A stretch of 64,000 bases of DNA from Ligustrum vulgare (Eukaryota; Streptophyta; Magnoliopsida; Lamiales; Oleaceae): positions 56,380,234-56,444,233 of the forward strand of contig OY743174.1 of assembly GCA_963555705.1 (NCBI GenBank). The letters run 5' to 3'. Each line of letters opens with the position of its first letter. Within the stretch, counting starts at the first letter, position 1. A program made the position numbers and the translations under genes. Shown here one piece after another: positions 26,552 through 36,989 of the stretch. The notes beneath the pieces are model-generated. The model did no database searches. It was given only the letters and a program-made list of their open reading frames with translations, and had not been told where the DNA came from.

Positions 26552-26754
26552 TGTTATATATATATATATTAATTGAAATAAATAAATAAATTACGTAAAG
26601 TGCCCAAGTGGTGGAAAATGTGGAATTTACATGGGAGGTCGGTGGTTCGATTCACATTCCACACACATATTTAAATAGTCTCGATCGATAAGTTTTTCTT
26701 TTCTGAAATACTATTGTTCTAAATAACAGTGCCTGCAACTAGTTTTGTCTAACA
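26552..26754 (+). repeat. 3' LTR of the first Copia element (internally deleted)
   Basis: It starts TGTTATATAT directly after the polypurine tract and ends CTAACA. It lacks roughly 415 bp present in the left LTR (about 21655-22070), including the TATA-like box. The two LTRs are made identical at insertion, so this loss came later. A GGTTCGATTCA word resembles a pol III B box. Confidence 0.8.
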
Positions 26755-27405
26755 TTTTATGCATTGTTAAAAATTCAAAATACAATGAAGAAAAAAATCA
26801 TAAACTAGGATTTTTATTTTGCTTATATTCAAACTTACCTGTACAAGACTACAATCCGTTCGGTGACTAGGGATTTAATTATAAACATTTACTTTTTCAA
26901 ATCTCGAGATAAATAAATGGTTAAAAATTAGAGAGAGAATAGATGTGTGGTTAAAAAAATGTATTGAAAATTAGAATGATTCTAATCAAAAAATAATAAA
27001 AAATGCCGAACACATTGTTAAAAGGTATATCTTTTATGTTGTCCTTGTTTAGATTTTACTAATACACACAATAATCGTGCGTTCAAGTAGTGTGTTATAG
27101 CACACTTTTATAATTATTTCAATTTTCAATATCACTTTCTAACAACACATATTTTTCGAAGTCATTTTTTAATAACAAATTCTACCTCGAAAATATTAAA
27201 AAAAAAACAAAAAACAAAAACAAAACAACGTCGGCTGAGGAGCCGCTGACCACAAGCTAAATTATTTGAGTTATCAACTTTTAAAGAATTTTACTCCTTG
27301 ACTTTGTCCATGTTTGACCCCATTTATTTATTTATTTTTGAAATTTCATTTCAAACCACATAGTGATAGGATTAATTTTTATCAACTTTTATTAAAGTAT
27401 ACTAA
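26755..27405. other. Intergenic, no gene seen
   Basis: AT-rich sequence between two retroelement remnants, with an A/C-rich run near 27200-27230. Nothing recognisable. Confidence 0.5.
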
Positions 27406-28080
27406 AATCTGGCTCAGATGTCCAAATACTTCAAGCTCATGAAAGAGATGATTTTTAAAAATAGGAAATTTGAGGAATTTGAGACCATGTCCTTAACTGA
27501 AGAATGCAATGTAATCTTACAGAATAAACTACCACCAAAACTCAAAGATCCTTGTATTATTGAAAATTTTAATTTTGATAGAGTTTTGTGTACTTTAGGG
27601 GCTAGTGTTAATTTAATGCATCTATCTGATTACAGGAATCTCGGATTGGGGAAATCCAAACCCACCACAATCACACTATAGCTGGTTGATAGATCGATAA
27701 AGTATCCATATGAAATCATAGAAGATGTGCTAGTTAAAGTGGATAAATTATTCTTCCCAACAGAATTTGTAATTCTGGACATTGAAGAGGATAGTAGAAT
27801 GCCCCTCATACTTGGTAGATCATTCCTTGCCATTGGAAGAGTTTTGATAGATGTTGAAAAATGAGATGTGAGCGTAAGGGTGTAGGATGAACAAGTAACT
27901 TTCAGTGTCACTCAACATCCAAATCAGTACTATCAACCTGAAAGTTGTTTCAAAGTGGTACAAAGGAAAGGTGAAAATCTGAAGAACGAGGTCGCTCAAA
28001 GCACAAATCATGGATTCATCAAATTGCGAAAGAAGACAGAAGGAAATTGCAAGCAGTGCAAGGCATTGAGAGTCCTTTAA
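27406..28080 (+). pseudogene. Gypsy (Athila-type) gag-protease fragment
   Basis: The frame from 27418 matches the region of plant Gypsy/Athila polyproteins that joins gag to the retropepsin: a KFMKE-like start, LTEECNVILQNKLPPKLKDP, then the protease-like segment with LGASVNLM in place of the DxGA active site, and LGRSFLAIGRVLIDV further on (to about 27860). An in-frame TAG after 27678, a TGA near 27861 and a TAG near 27883 break it. No reverse transcriptase or integrase follows, so this is a truncated fragment. Athila placement rests on motif recall, not a search. Confidence 0.75.
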
Positions 28081-28980
28081 ACCATCATGATGGGAGTTAC
28101 AAAAAGTCGAGCTAGAGACTATAAATCAAGAACTAAAGGACGGTAACTCGACTACTAAACTCTAAACTTTTGTTCTTTAATTTTGGTATCATATAGTTTG
28201 CATTAGGATTTGTATTAGAATTTATGGCACATTTCCTACAATTTTGTAGAGTTTTTATTGCTTAGAATAAAAGGTTGTCATTGTCGCCCCGTAACTAGTA
28301 GATTTTTACACATGATGATTTTTTAATCTATTTTTGTTATTTTCGGACAAAAAAAAGGGTCCAAATAGGGTATGATAGAAATTTTAAGGTTGCACCTCGA
28401 TTTTCAATTATCAAAACAAATTGTAAAACTTATCTTGTCCTAGTGATAGGAATTTTTGCAGGGATGTACACTCTATTAAGATAATTTTTATAGAAGTGAG
28501 CATTTTTAAATCTTCTTGGTGTGGATTACTACAAACAATTGAGCCTTATATGCTATCACTAATGCCAATTGTGAATTCTTACAGGAAAAGTTCAAGTCCA
28601 GCGACAAGAAAGCAAGCATATTGATCTTACATCCACAAATCAAAAGTCGCAATGCTCTTCGTCATCTTCAAACCATACACCAGGGGAGTATAATGTTCTA
28701 TCTTGTGTTTTTTATTATTTCATATAATTTTTTGACACATTGAGAACAATGTGATGCTTAGTTTGGGGGTGTGTGCAAAAATTTGAGTTAAAATATCGCT
28801 TTTATTATTAAAAAAAAATGTTTTAACAAGTTTGTTTGTTTGTTAAATAGCATTGCCAGCACTTCAATGTTTGAAACTGTGTAATTTGTGAACTTTGGAC
28901 ATGAGCATTATGCTTGTAGTAATTTGATATGCTTAATTATCTCTTGAGCATGTCAACTTGATTATTGCGCATGTAGGTGA
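28081..28980. other. Gypsy-derived non-coding tail
   Basis: No open frame is recognised. A phrase near 28736-28775 (CACATTGAGAACAATGTGATG, then TTTGGGGGTGTG) is like the spacer found after the coding part of Athila-type elements, so this is probably the same element's 3' part. Confidence 0.45.
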
Positions 28981-29089
28981 CACTTGAGTAACTGGTTTTA
29001 GGTTGTCTAAATGAACTTAAGATACATACCCACTTGAGTAACTAGTTTTAGGGTGTCTAAATGAACCGAACTTAAGATACATACCCACT
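28981..29089. repeat. Two-copy tandem repeat of about 55 bp
   Basis: The phrase ACTTGAGTAACTGGTTTTAG, then GTCTAAATGAAC and AAGATACATACCC, appears twice in succession with small differences. Confidence 0.7.
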
Positions 29090-29220
29090 TGAAATAATCT
29101 ATTCCATCATTTTAACCAATTAATTAGACAATTTGGGGGTGTAAAACTAGTAGTAGTGATTGTTTGGGGTTTTGTTGATTCAATGTGTGGAAAATTTATG
29201 CGTGGAGTGACTTTGACTAA

Positions 29221-29455
29221 CAGGAGGAAGTTAGGTAATGATTAAATGCTAGTAATCTAATCCCTTGCATACAATAGTTACACACATGCACCTTTTACCT
29301 CTCCTTGTAGCCTCTTTAACTCGAGTTAGTAAGCCATAAGGGTATTTTAATACCTGGTGCCCTATGATCATCTGACTTGGGAGTCATCGGCCTAAAACTT
29401 GCTGCATGGGTCATCTTAAGCTTAAGATAGAGAGGTGATTCATTTAGATTGACAT

Positions 29456-29532
<77 letters not shown>

Positions 29533-29886
29533 GCATTATTAGGATATTGCATTCATTTGACAGTTTTCTTCAGAGCATATTTAACTCAAGTCACTAAGCT
29601 CGTAGGGGTATTTCTATACTTGATGCCCTATGGTCAACTGATTTGGATGACAAGAGGAAGTTAGGTAATGATCAAATGCTAGTAATCTAATCCCTTGCAT
29701 ACAATAGTTACACACATGCACCTTTTACCTCTCCTTGTAGCCTTTTTAACTAGAGTCAGTAAGCATATAAGGGTATTTTAATACCTAGTGCCCAATGATC
29801 ATCTGACTTGAGAGTCATCAGTCTAAAGCTTGCTACAGGGGTCATCTTAAGCTTAAGACAGAGAGGTGATTCATTTAGATTGACAT

Positions 29887-29933
<47 letters not shown>

Positions 29934-30078
29934 AAGCATTATTAGGATATTGCATTCATTTGACAGTTTTCTTCAGAGCATATTTAACTCAAGTCACTAA
30001 GCTCGTAGGGGTATTTCTATACCTGATGCCCTTTGGTCAACTGACTTGGAAGTCATGGGCCTAAAGCTCGTTACAGAT
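29221..30078. repeat. Two-copy tandem duplication, about 430 bp unit, each with a GA tract
   Basis: The sequence from AGGAAGTTAGGTAATGAT (29223) repeats from about 29653 in the same order, including CATACAATAGTTACACACAT, a GA microsatellite (29456-29526 in copy one, shorter at 29888-29928 in copy two) and a closing AAAGCATTATTAGGATATTG segment. Within a unit, the AACTC-AGT-AAGC...GGGTATTT phrase occurs twice more, so the unit is itself built of half-repeats. The open frames over the GA tracts are artefacts. Confidence 0.85.
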
Positions 30079-30447
30079 GTCATCTCTTGCTCTTAATGGA
30101 GAAAAGTACTGCATAAAAATAGTATTTAATTAATAGACTGTATAACAGGGATTAAGATTATTAGTGAGTTTGAATTGCCTCGTGAATATTTGATGGTTAA
30201 GTCACTCAAAATAAAGGAGAATCATTGCAAATTTAAATAGTTGTTGTTGCTGGTTAGATAGTCCTAAACTTAACCGGGAAAGGAGTTAATGATGTATGAA
30301 ACAACCTTAAAAGATATACTCCGATTTAAAGAGAAAATATCAAGTTCGGGAGAAAGTGCATCTCACGTGAGGGATAGCGAAATTTGACCACTAGGGGTCG
30401 GGAGATCACACATTTAGTGCATTACAATGATTGAGTTGACTAAACTC

Positions 30448-30484
30448 TCACACACACACACGCGCACACACACACACACACACA
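30448..30484. repeat. CA/CG-interrupted CA microsatellite
   Basis: A run of CA dinucleotides with a short CGCG interruption. Confidence 0.9.
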
Positions 30485-30659
30485 TCGAGCATGGATTGAG
30501 TTAAGACTTGTATAACATTATTTGAAAACTTTTTAGTGATGAGTAATAGTTATAAATCTTGAAGCAAATTCGGCAAGTTATTTAACAATTATTAGTGTCA
30601 TGAATCTTATCATGTTGCTATATTTGTGTGATTATATGTTTTATCTTATTCGAAGACAA

Positions 30660-31117
30660 AGAAGATTTTAAAAACCAATCTGGTCGATTGTTGGAAGTAA
30701 AGAAGAGTTGATTCAGGAGATTAGATTTGGTAATATTCCAATTCTCGAAAATATTTCAGATATTGCAACTGTTGGGACCATGGATATTTTAATTTTGCCC
30801 AATCCCAAGCCCAAACCCCAGGCCCAAGTGAGGTTCCAACCCAAAACCAATTGGTAATGGGTGGAGTAGCTCACTTGGGTTATATGGTGGTTTATTTCCT
30901 TCCTCACAACCGATGTGGGATTGTTTGCATCCCAACAGCAACAGATTTCTTGAATATATGCTTCGAAAAGTATCACGGAGAGAGATGGACAGCCGACATG
31001 CTATTGGATCATCCATTTATTGTCAAGAATTTAAAAGCATTGCCTTCGAATTTTCACAATCGAGTTCTGATCTCTCAGACTAATCCACTGATATACGTGC
31101 TTTTGAGTTGCACCTAA
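30660..31117 (+). pseudogene. MAPKKK-like kinase C-terminal fragment, interrupted by a solo LTR
   Basis: Read in one frame around a 168-bp insertion, this matches the last part of a plant MEKK-type kinase (MAPKKK17/18/20-like): a WSIVGSKEELIQEIRFG segment at about 30682-30735, then ATDFLNICF and RWTADMLLDHPFIV up to about 31030, ending at a TGA at 31115-31117. It aligns with the kinase at the right edge (DFLKLCL, RWTANMLLDYPFIF). The N-lobe, HRD and DFG parts are missing on the left. A tandem-repeat region follows at once. Confidence 0.8.
30770..30937. mobile_element. Short solo LTR (168 bp) inside the kinase fragment
   Basis: It begins TGTTGGGA and ends TCCCAACA, an 8-bp inverted repeat of TG...CA form, and is flanked by a perfect 5-bp duplication GCAAC (30765-30769 and 30938-30942). 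Taking it out restores a kinase reading frame across the join. The size fits a solo LTR of a TRIM/SMART-type miniature retrotransposon. Confidence 0.85.
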
Positions 31118-31459
31118 TGACCCCTCGATCGTGGCAGAAAAAACCTACTGAATCCATTATTGTACCTCATCTGCTAGGTGCACCCAGCAAGAATCTGAAT
31201 GTTAGTGGTCAAATTCTAACACCTAATAAGCTATGTGAACCCTTCAAGAATCTAAATGTTCGCGGTGAGATAGTACAATCTCACAAGCTATGTGCACCTC
31301 GCAAGAATGGTTGAGAATTACATGTTGATTCTCTTTTCTTTAATCTACATGATCATTTGATTTTCAAAGGAAAATAATCAAACAAGAAAATAAATAATAA
31401 CGCAGAAATTTCAGATCACCAAAGCATTTTTTCTACTATATAATAAATTGTTACAATTA

Positions 31460-33075
31460 TGTTCGCTAAATCGCAAGTACGCGGGTCGCGCAAGTAATAA
31501 AGTGGACGTAAGTCCAAGTATCGTACCCACGGAGAGAGTTGTAAATTATATTTTAGATTACGGACCTTAACCGGAACAAGAGATTTGATTGAGTTGAAAA
31601 TTTTGTTTTTTAAAAATTAAAATAAAGATTAAACTAAAAATGACAAGATTTGATTTTAAAACTTATGAAAACAAGTGCATTAGAATCATGAATCCATTTT
31701 AATCAAATCATCTATATTTTAACCAAATTATTTATACACAATTTATGGGGTTTTGAATATTCGTATTCCAAAAATTATTTAAGTCCCCTTTCGAGCGATG
31801 CATAAAACCATTTTCCTAAATGCAAATTGACTATATTTCTATGACAATTAAACTATTAGAAAAGAGGATTCATGAACACTCTCAAGGATAACACAAAGCA
31901 TAGGGGGTATATTTATATCCCCTGTCGAACGTTGTGCCAATTAAATAATATCTAATGAGTTTCTACTCTTTCGAATATAGAAAAACGTCAAGAAAATCAC
32001 GCAAAAGTTGGCCAAACAATTACATAATAATAAAAGCAATATTTAATTATATCAAACCCATAAACTGTGTAAATTAAATAATAAGTCAAAATATGGAATC
32101 AATAATTAAAACTTCATCATAATCCTAACACAAGAAATCTAGCCTAGAAACATGATTAAAGATGATTCACAAGAAAAATGAATAGAAGTCACCCCATTCA
32201 TCTTCTTGATCATTATTCTTCAATCTTGAATTTGGCCTTCAATGGATCCCCCAGCAGTTAGATAACTTTTTAGCATCAAACAAGACAATTGGGAACCCCT
32301 AATTTTGTGCCTAAAGTGTAGTATTTATAGATTAGGTCGAAGTATAGGTTACTTGGAAGAGAAGAATACTGTAAATCACGTCTAAATTGGCTTCCAAAAG
32401 AGTTCCAACCGAAAAAGGAAAGCTACCTTCGCGGGAGATCTTTTTTTCACTGAACAACATTCAATATTTTGGTCATATATTTCTATTCCCTTATCCGATT
32501 AAGGTGATTCAAATTGCGTTAGAAATATAACTTAAAGGAATACAATTCTCCCTGAAATAGGATTTTCCTAATTCGAACATTTACTTCCCCGAAATTAGGT
32601 TTCAATGTCTGACTAAAAATTTGCCCGAAAATCTTGTGTGGTTGGAATGAATTTATGGTAATATTCTTATCATATTTAATTCATTTTTGACTTTTAATTT
32701 CATCCAATTGACTCCTAATAATCTTCAAGTATCGTATCATGGTCCGAATCAATCATTGAGTATTTGCAATTTGGTCCTTCTTCATTTGATTTGTATACGT
32801 TAGTCCTTGAACATCTAATTTCTTTCAATTTGGTTCTTTCTTTGACTTTTCTTCCAATTGGCCCTTTGATTTACTTCATCAACTATTGATTTTCACACTT
32901 TAGCTCTTTTATCATCCATATGACTTGTTTTTGCTCCATTTCCTTTACTTTCTCGACTTTGAGATTATTTCTGAAATATAAACAAATAATAACAAAATAA
33001 ATAGCAGTTATTCTTAAAAAAATAGATAAAATCCTACTTTTAGGATATGAATAAGTGTATAAAATACACTTATCA
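31460..33075. mobile_element. Solo LTR (1616 bp) inserted in a Copia LTR
   Basis: It starts TGTTCGCTAAATCGC and ends ACACTTATCA, with a perfect AATTA duplication (31455-31459 and 33076-33080). Comparison with the uninterrupted sister LTR at 34712-35285 shows the exact insertion point. The right end has a hairpin with 10-bp arms ATAAGTGTAT/ATACACTTAT. Phrases such as GTCCAAGTATCGTACCCACG recall the LTRs of large plant Gypsy elements, but the family is not proven. No internal retrotransposon sequence is present. Confidence 0.88.
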
Positions 33076-33504
33076 AATTATTTCTCACTCACTAACCCAA
33101 TCTCACAGACCACAGAGAAAATACTAACAACGAGTTATTATCTATCACGAGTTTCTACCCTTGAATAATCCCACAAAGAGTTCCCAAGAAACTATAAAGA
33201 AAAGCTCAAAATTTTCTTTCTATTTGGTTACAATATGGCACTCTTGATATACAATTAATTGACTCATAAACACACATATTTATAGGTAAAAACATTCCTA
33301 AAAACATGTAGAATTTGTGTCCAAGAATATTTCCTTGTTGAAGTAGACTAATCGAAATAAGGAAAGAATATTGTGTCCAAAGTTCCCAAAAAAAATTGTC
33401 TTTTATTTTATTTCATTTTCCTTCCACCTTTAACTTGGTCTCCAAATTAACCACTTTAACAAGAAAACCAAAATTTCAAGATATTTTTTGGTCAGAATCC
33501 AACA

Positions 33505-34658
33505 ATTTTCAACTTGACACAAAAATTATTCCAAATCAAAAAATTCAAATTCAATCATTGGATAAACAGATAAGCATTTAACACTTTGACGATCTCATAC
33601 TCCACCATATGAGTATAACCACTTAGAATTATCAACGAACTCCGAGCTTTTCATCGACTCATGTCGAAAAAAAAATTTATAAAAATGATGGTGCAACTCT
33701 CATGTTTGGATATCCTAGGAAGCTCATTAGCTATCGACATAAATTAAACCACATACCTTGCATCTATATCAAACCAATGTTGTATGCGAAGACATGTACC
33801 CCTGCTAGTAAGAACACATCATCTATCATAGCAACTTGCGTCATGTCATGAGGATGTCACATCTTACTTAAAAAATACATCATCGCCACCCTCCAACAGG
33901 AGAGTCGCATTGTCCTTCTAGCAGTTAGCCAAGTCTGCTCCATCTCTTGAACAATTTCATCTCAAGTGCCCGGATTGACTACAGTTCCATCATGTCACTT
34001 TCTTCTTCACAGAGTTCTCCCTCTTCCACTTTTCAGTAACAAGCAAACTATTATGAGATGAATTATTGTCTCCACCTAATCTTCGCTCTTCAGAGATCAA
34101 CTTACTTGTAACTTCTGAAAAATCACCGTTTCTTTTCTGTACATCAAAATCGACTTTATGTGCTCAAACGTGGACGGAAGAGACCAGATGAGCCTCAATG
34201 CTCTATCATCATCTTCAATTTTAACTCCAATAGATTCAAGCTCAGAAACAATCCCTTTAAGAACACTAAGATGGTCAGAAATTTTTGACCTACATTCATT
34301 CTCAACGAACGAAACTGTTCCTTCAGATACAACCTACTTGACGGCTCTTCGTCTGATACAACTCTTACGATTTCTCCCAAAGCTCCTTTGTAACAGATAT
34401 ATCCTATGAATATTTGCAAGGACGTTCTTGGCCAAACAAAGTCGTATTGTACTAGCTGCTCTCAAATTCAAATCTTCTCAATTTTCATCACTCTTGTTGG
34501 ATTTAGTTTCTTTTTCTTTTTCTTTGTCAGAACTCTCCATTAGTTTCCCTTCAAAGTTTTGTGCAGACCCGCCTGAATTAAAATATCATTGACTTGTACT
34601 TGCCACAAGTCAAAATTAATTCTCCCGTCAAATTTATCCAGTCGTACTTTTTAGACAT
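33505..34658 (-). pseudogene. Copia gag remnant
   Basis: From an ATG at 34658, just after the primer binding site, pieces of a Copia gag can be followed through several frames: an FDLWQVQV-like start, a long middle with a SLNLLELKL segment (antisense to 34195-34419), and a zinc knuckle WNCSQSGHL near 33960-34000 whose first cysteine codon reads TGA. Multiple stops and frameshifts occur, and the sequence then runs to the 3' LTR without protease, integrase or reverse transcriptase. Confidence 0.65.
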
Positions 34659-35316
34659 ATTTTCTTTCGCTCCAAATTATTTGAACCACCTAACGCTCTG
34701 ATACCACTAATTGGGAATTACACGTTGATTCCATTTTTTTAAATCACAGGATCTTTTGACGTCCAAAGAAAAATAAGCAAACAAGAAAATAAATAACAAC
34801 ACAGAAATTTCGTATCGCCAAAGCATTTTCCACTATATGATAAATTGTTACAATTATATAGAATTTCTCACTCACCAACCCAATCCCACAGACCACAGAA
34901 AAAAATAGTAACAATGAGTTATTATCTATCACAAGTTTCTACCCCCTTGAATAGCCCCACAAAGAGTTCAAATGAAACTACAAAGAAAAACTCTCAATTT
35001 TCTCTTTATTGGTCATAATACGGCACTCTTGATGTACAATTAATTGGCTCCTCAACACACATATTTATAGGTAAAAACATTCCTAAAAACATGTAAAGTT
35101 TGTTTCCCAGAATATTTCCTTGTTGAAGTAGACTAATCGAAATAAGGAATGAATATCGCATCCAAAGTTCCCAAAAAATGGTCTTTTATTTTCTTTCATT
35201 TTCCTTCCACCTTTAACTTTCTCCAAATTAACTACTTTAACAAGAAAACTAATTTTTCAAGATATTTTTGGGTCAAAACCCAACAAGAATCAAATTCTAC
35301 TACCTCACCAATTATG

Positions 35317-35667
35317 TGTTATGGGATAAAATCCTACGTCGAATAAAGATGAATAATATAGATCAATTTATAAGAGTTTGAGCTACTCCTCTTAATAAGG
35401 TTGAACTTTTTAAGATGAAACATCAAATCTTAACATGGTATCAAAGCCCATTAAGCTCTAACAAACAATTTGATCAGATTAAGACTAAAAAAATGAGCAC
35501 ACGGATTTCAAGATTGGTCTGCTCAAACGAGCAACCATCTTGAGGGGGTGTGTTAAGGGATAATATCCCACATGAAATAAAGATGAAAAATATAGATCAA
35601 TTTATAAAATTTTGGGATACCCCTCTTAATAAGGTTGACATTTTAAGATGAACCCCGAATCTTATCA
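35317..35667 (+). mobile_element. TRIM (miniature LTR retrotransposon, 351 bp)
   Basis: Two LTRs of 119 bp (35317-35435) and 117 bp (35551-35667) start TGTTA and end TAACA/TATCA. The first is followed directly by TGGTATCAAAGCCC (35436-35449), an initiator-Met-type primer binding site. The second is preceded by the purine tract TTGAGGGGG. The flanks are TTATG and CTATG, a near-perfect 5-bp duplication. The 115-bp interior has no coding capacity. A third LTR copy lies in a FRO intron at 44564. Confidence 0.88.
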
Positions 35668-36017
35668 CTATGACACTATGTGCAACCGGTAAGAATCAAG
35701 ATGTTCCTAATCAGATTCTACTACCTCATCATCTATGTATAATGTACACCCACCAAGAATCAGAATGTTTGTGATCAGATTCTAGTAACTCGTCAGCTAT
35801 GTGCAATTGTGCAATTGTGCATCCAGCAAGAATAAGAATCTTTGTGGTCAGACTTTCCTACCTCACCAGCTCTGTCAACTCCACAAGAAGGTTCAAAATG
35901 CAATATGAAGTTCATTATGTTGCTATTATTTTGCTGCACAAAAATTTATGTATTTTGGAAGCCATGCTAGTTTAGGTATTTATCATATTTTTGCATTTTG
36001 GAAATTGGAAGCCATAC

Positions 36018-36805
36018 TGTTGGGATTTTTGGTCCCAAATAAACCCATGGGGCGATGATGAAACATCGGGTCGGTTTTTTAGCTTCGTAGGCCTTCGGCC
36101 CATGATTGAACAATTATTTGCCTCAACTAATCACAATATGCGTAACCCACGAGAATGACAGGTTAGAAACTTTATCACTTTACCTTGAGGTGTTAACTGG
36201 GTCGTTGGACCTATTGCTCGGTAGGTGGATCCAATTGGCGACCCGGGTTTAATTAGGCCCTCGACCCATTCTCCTAATTAAACCTAAACCTACCCTATAT
36301 CTACCCTACGCTCCTCACTCTCTCGGTTAAGACACAACTCACGCACTCTCTAAAGCCGCTCTCTCTCGCTTTCTTCGTGACCGATAGTGTTTGGCTCTCT
36401 CTGTGAAAATTTGTACCTTGCGACCTTGCTCCACGTTTCTTGGCCTCTGGTTTGCTGCCACCTTTGTGTTGGCTGCTCCTTCCTTTGCCGTCTCTGTGCA
36501 CGGCTTGTTTGCACCGTGTTTTGGTGCGTCCGGCTTAGGCCTCTGCTGGTGCGATTTCTTGGTGAAAATTCATGGGTTACGGGTTGCCTCAGAGTGTGCT
36601 CTTCCCTGCTTCGTGTGGTGTTGCCAATTGTGGTTATTGGGGCAATTTCTGAGCCCTCGATTTGAATTACATGACTGTGACATTATCAAGTTTTAGAGAG
36701 TTTCTCTTATTCTTGATTCTTGTCAATATTATCATTCCAATTACTTGTCATAGATTGAGAATAATCTTGTTACTTTGTATTTGTGTAAGGTTGTTTTTCT
36801 CTATA
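36018..36805 (+). repeat. 5' LTR of the second Copia element
   Basis: 788 bp, starting TGTTGGGATT and ending CTCTATA where the partner has CTCTACA. Open frames within it (36301-36696) are shared with the other LTR, with changed frames, and are not genes. Confidence 0.9.
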
Positions 36806-36989
36806 AAGTGGTATCAGAGCCAAGTTTGGCTGATTGGCTGACTCGTGACATTCTTTGGAATTTGATATTTTTCGAGCATCTGATCATCCTTGGATGGCTA
36901 TCAGTTAGCTAGAGATAGGGAAAGAAGACCACATAGAGAACCCCAAAGAATGTCCGACTACGTTATAGCCTATGCTAGTTACCAAGACC

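Larger units (their letters stand above)
21572..26754 (+). mobile_element. Decayed Ty1/Copia LTR retrotransposon
   Basis: LTR-related sequences flank a Copia polyprotein. Left LTR: about 21572 (start uncertain) to 22148. Right LTR: 26552-26754. A polypurine tract ATGTGGGGGAT (26541-26551) sits directly before the right LTR, which starts TGTTA and ends TAACA. Both LTRs share a segment (21572-21650 and 26596-26675) and their last 78 bp. The domain order gag, protease, integrase, reverse transcriptase, RNase H identifies Copia. No clear target-site duplication was found. Confidence 0.88.
31312..35285 (-). mobile_element. Internally deleted Copia element with nested solo LTR
   Basis: Left LTR 31312-33504 (572 bp once the nested solo LTR is discounted) and right LTR 34712-35285 (574 bp) are copies. 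On the minus strand a primer binding site TGGTATCAGAGC (34706-34695) follows the right-hand (5') LTR. AGAAT occurs at both flanks (31304-31308 and 35286-35290), with three extra bases on the left. Only about 1.2 kb of interior remains, with a gag remnant and no pol. Confidence 0.88.
31150..35890 (+). repeat. 57-bp tandem repeat array (about seven units), split by nested insertions
   Basis: AAGAAT marks units at 31189, 31246 and 31303 (exact 57-bp spacing). The array resumes after the Copia element at 35285 and after the TRIM at 35691, 35755 and 35828, with small length changes. Each unit carries TCAAATTCTA-like and GCTATGTGCA-like words. The first units are open in one frame (31108-31314) as a 19-residue repeat containing KNLN and KLC. 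That frame differs from the kinase frame just upstream. Later units have changes and stops. Function unknown. Confidence 0.75.

Noticed and set aside
29316..29664. Overlapping frames giving poly-Ser-Leu or poly-Arg-Glu proteins
   Set aside because: They are translations of the GA microsatellite in both directions.
36301..36696. Cys-rich open frames
   Set aside because: They lie wholly inside the Copia LTR and the other LTR (39031-39337) carries the same frames with changes. No gene family match.
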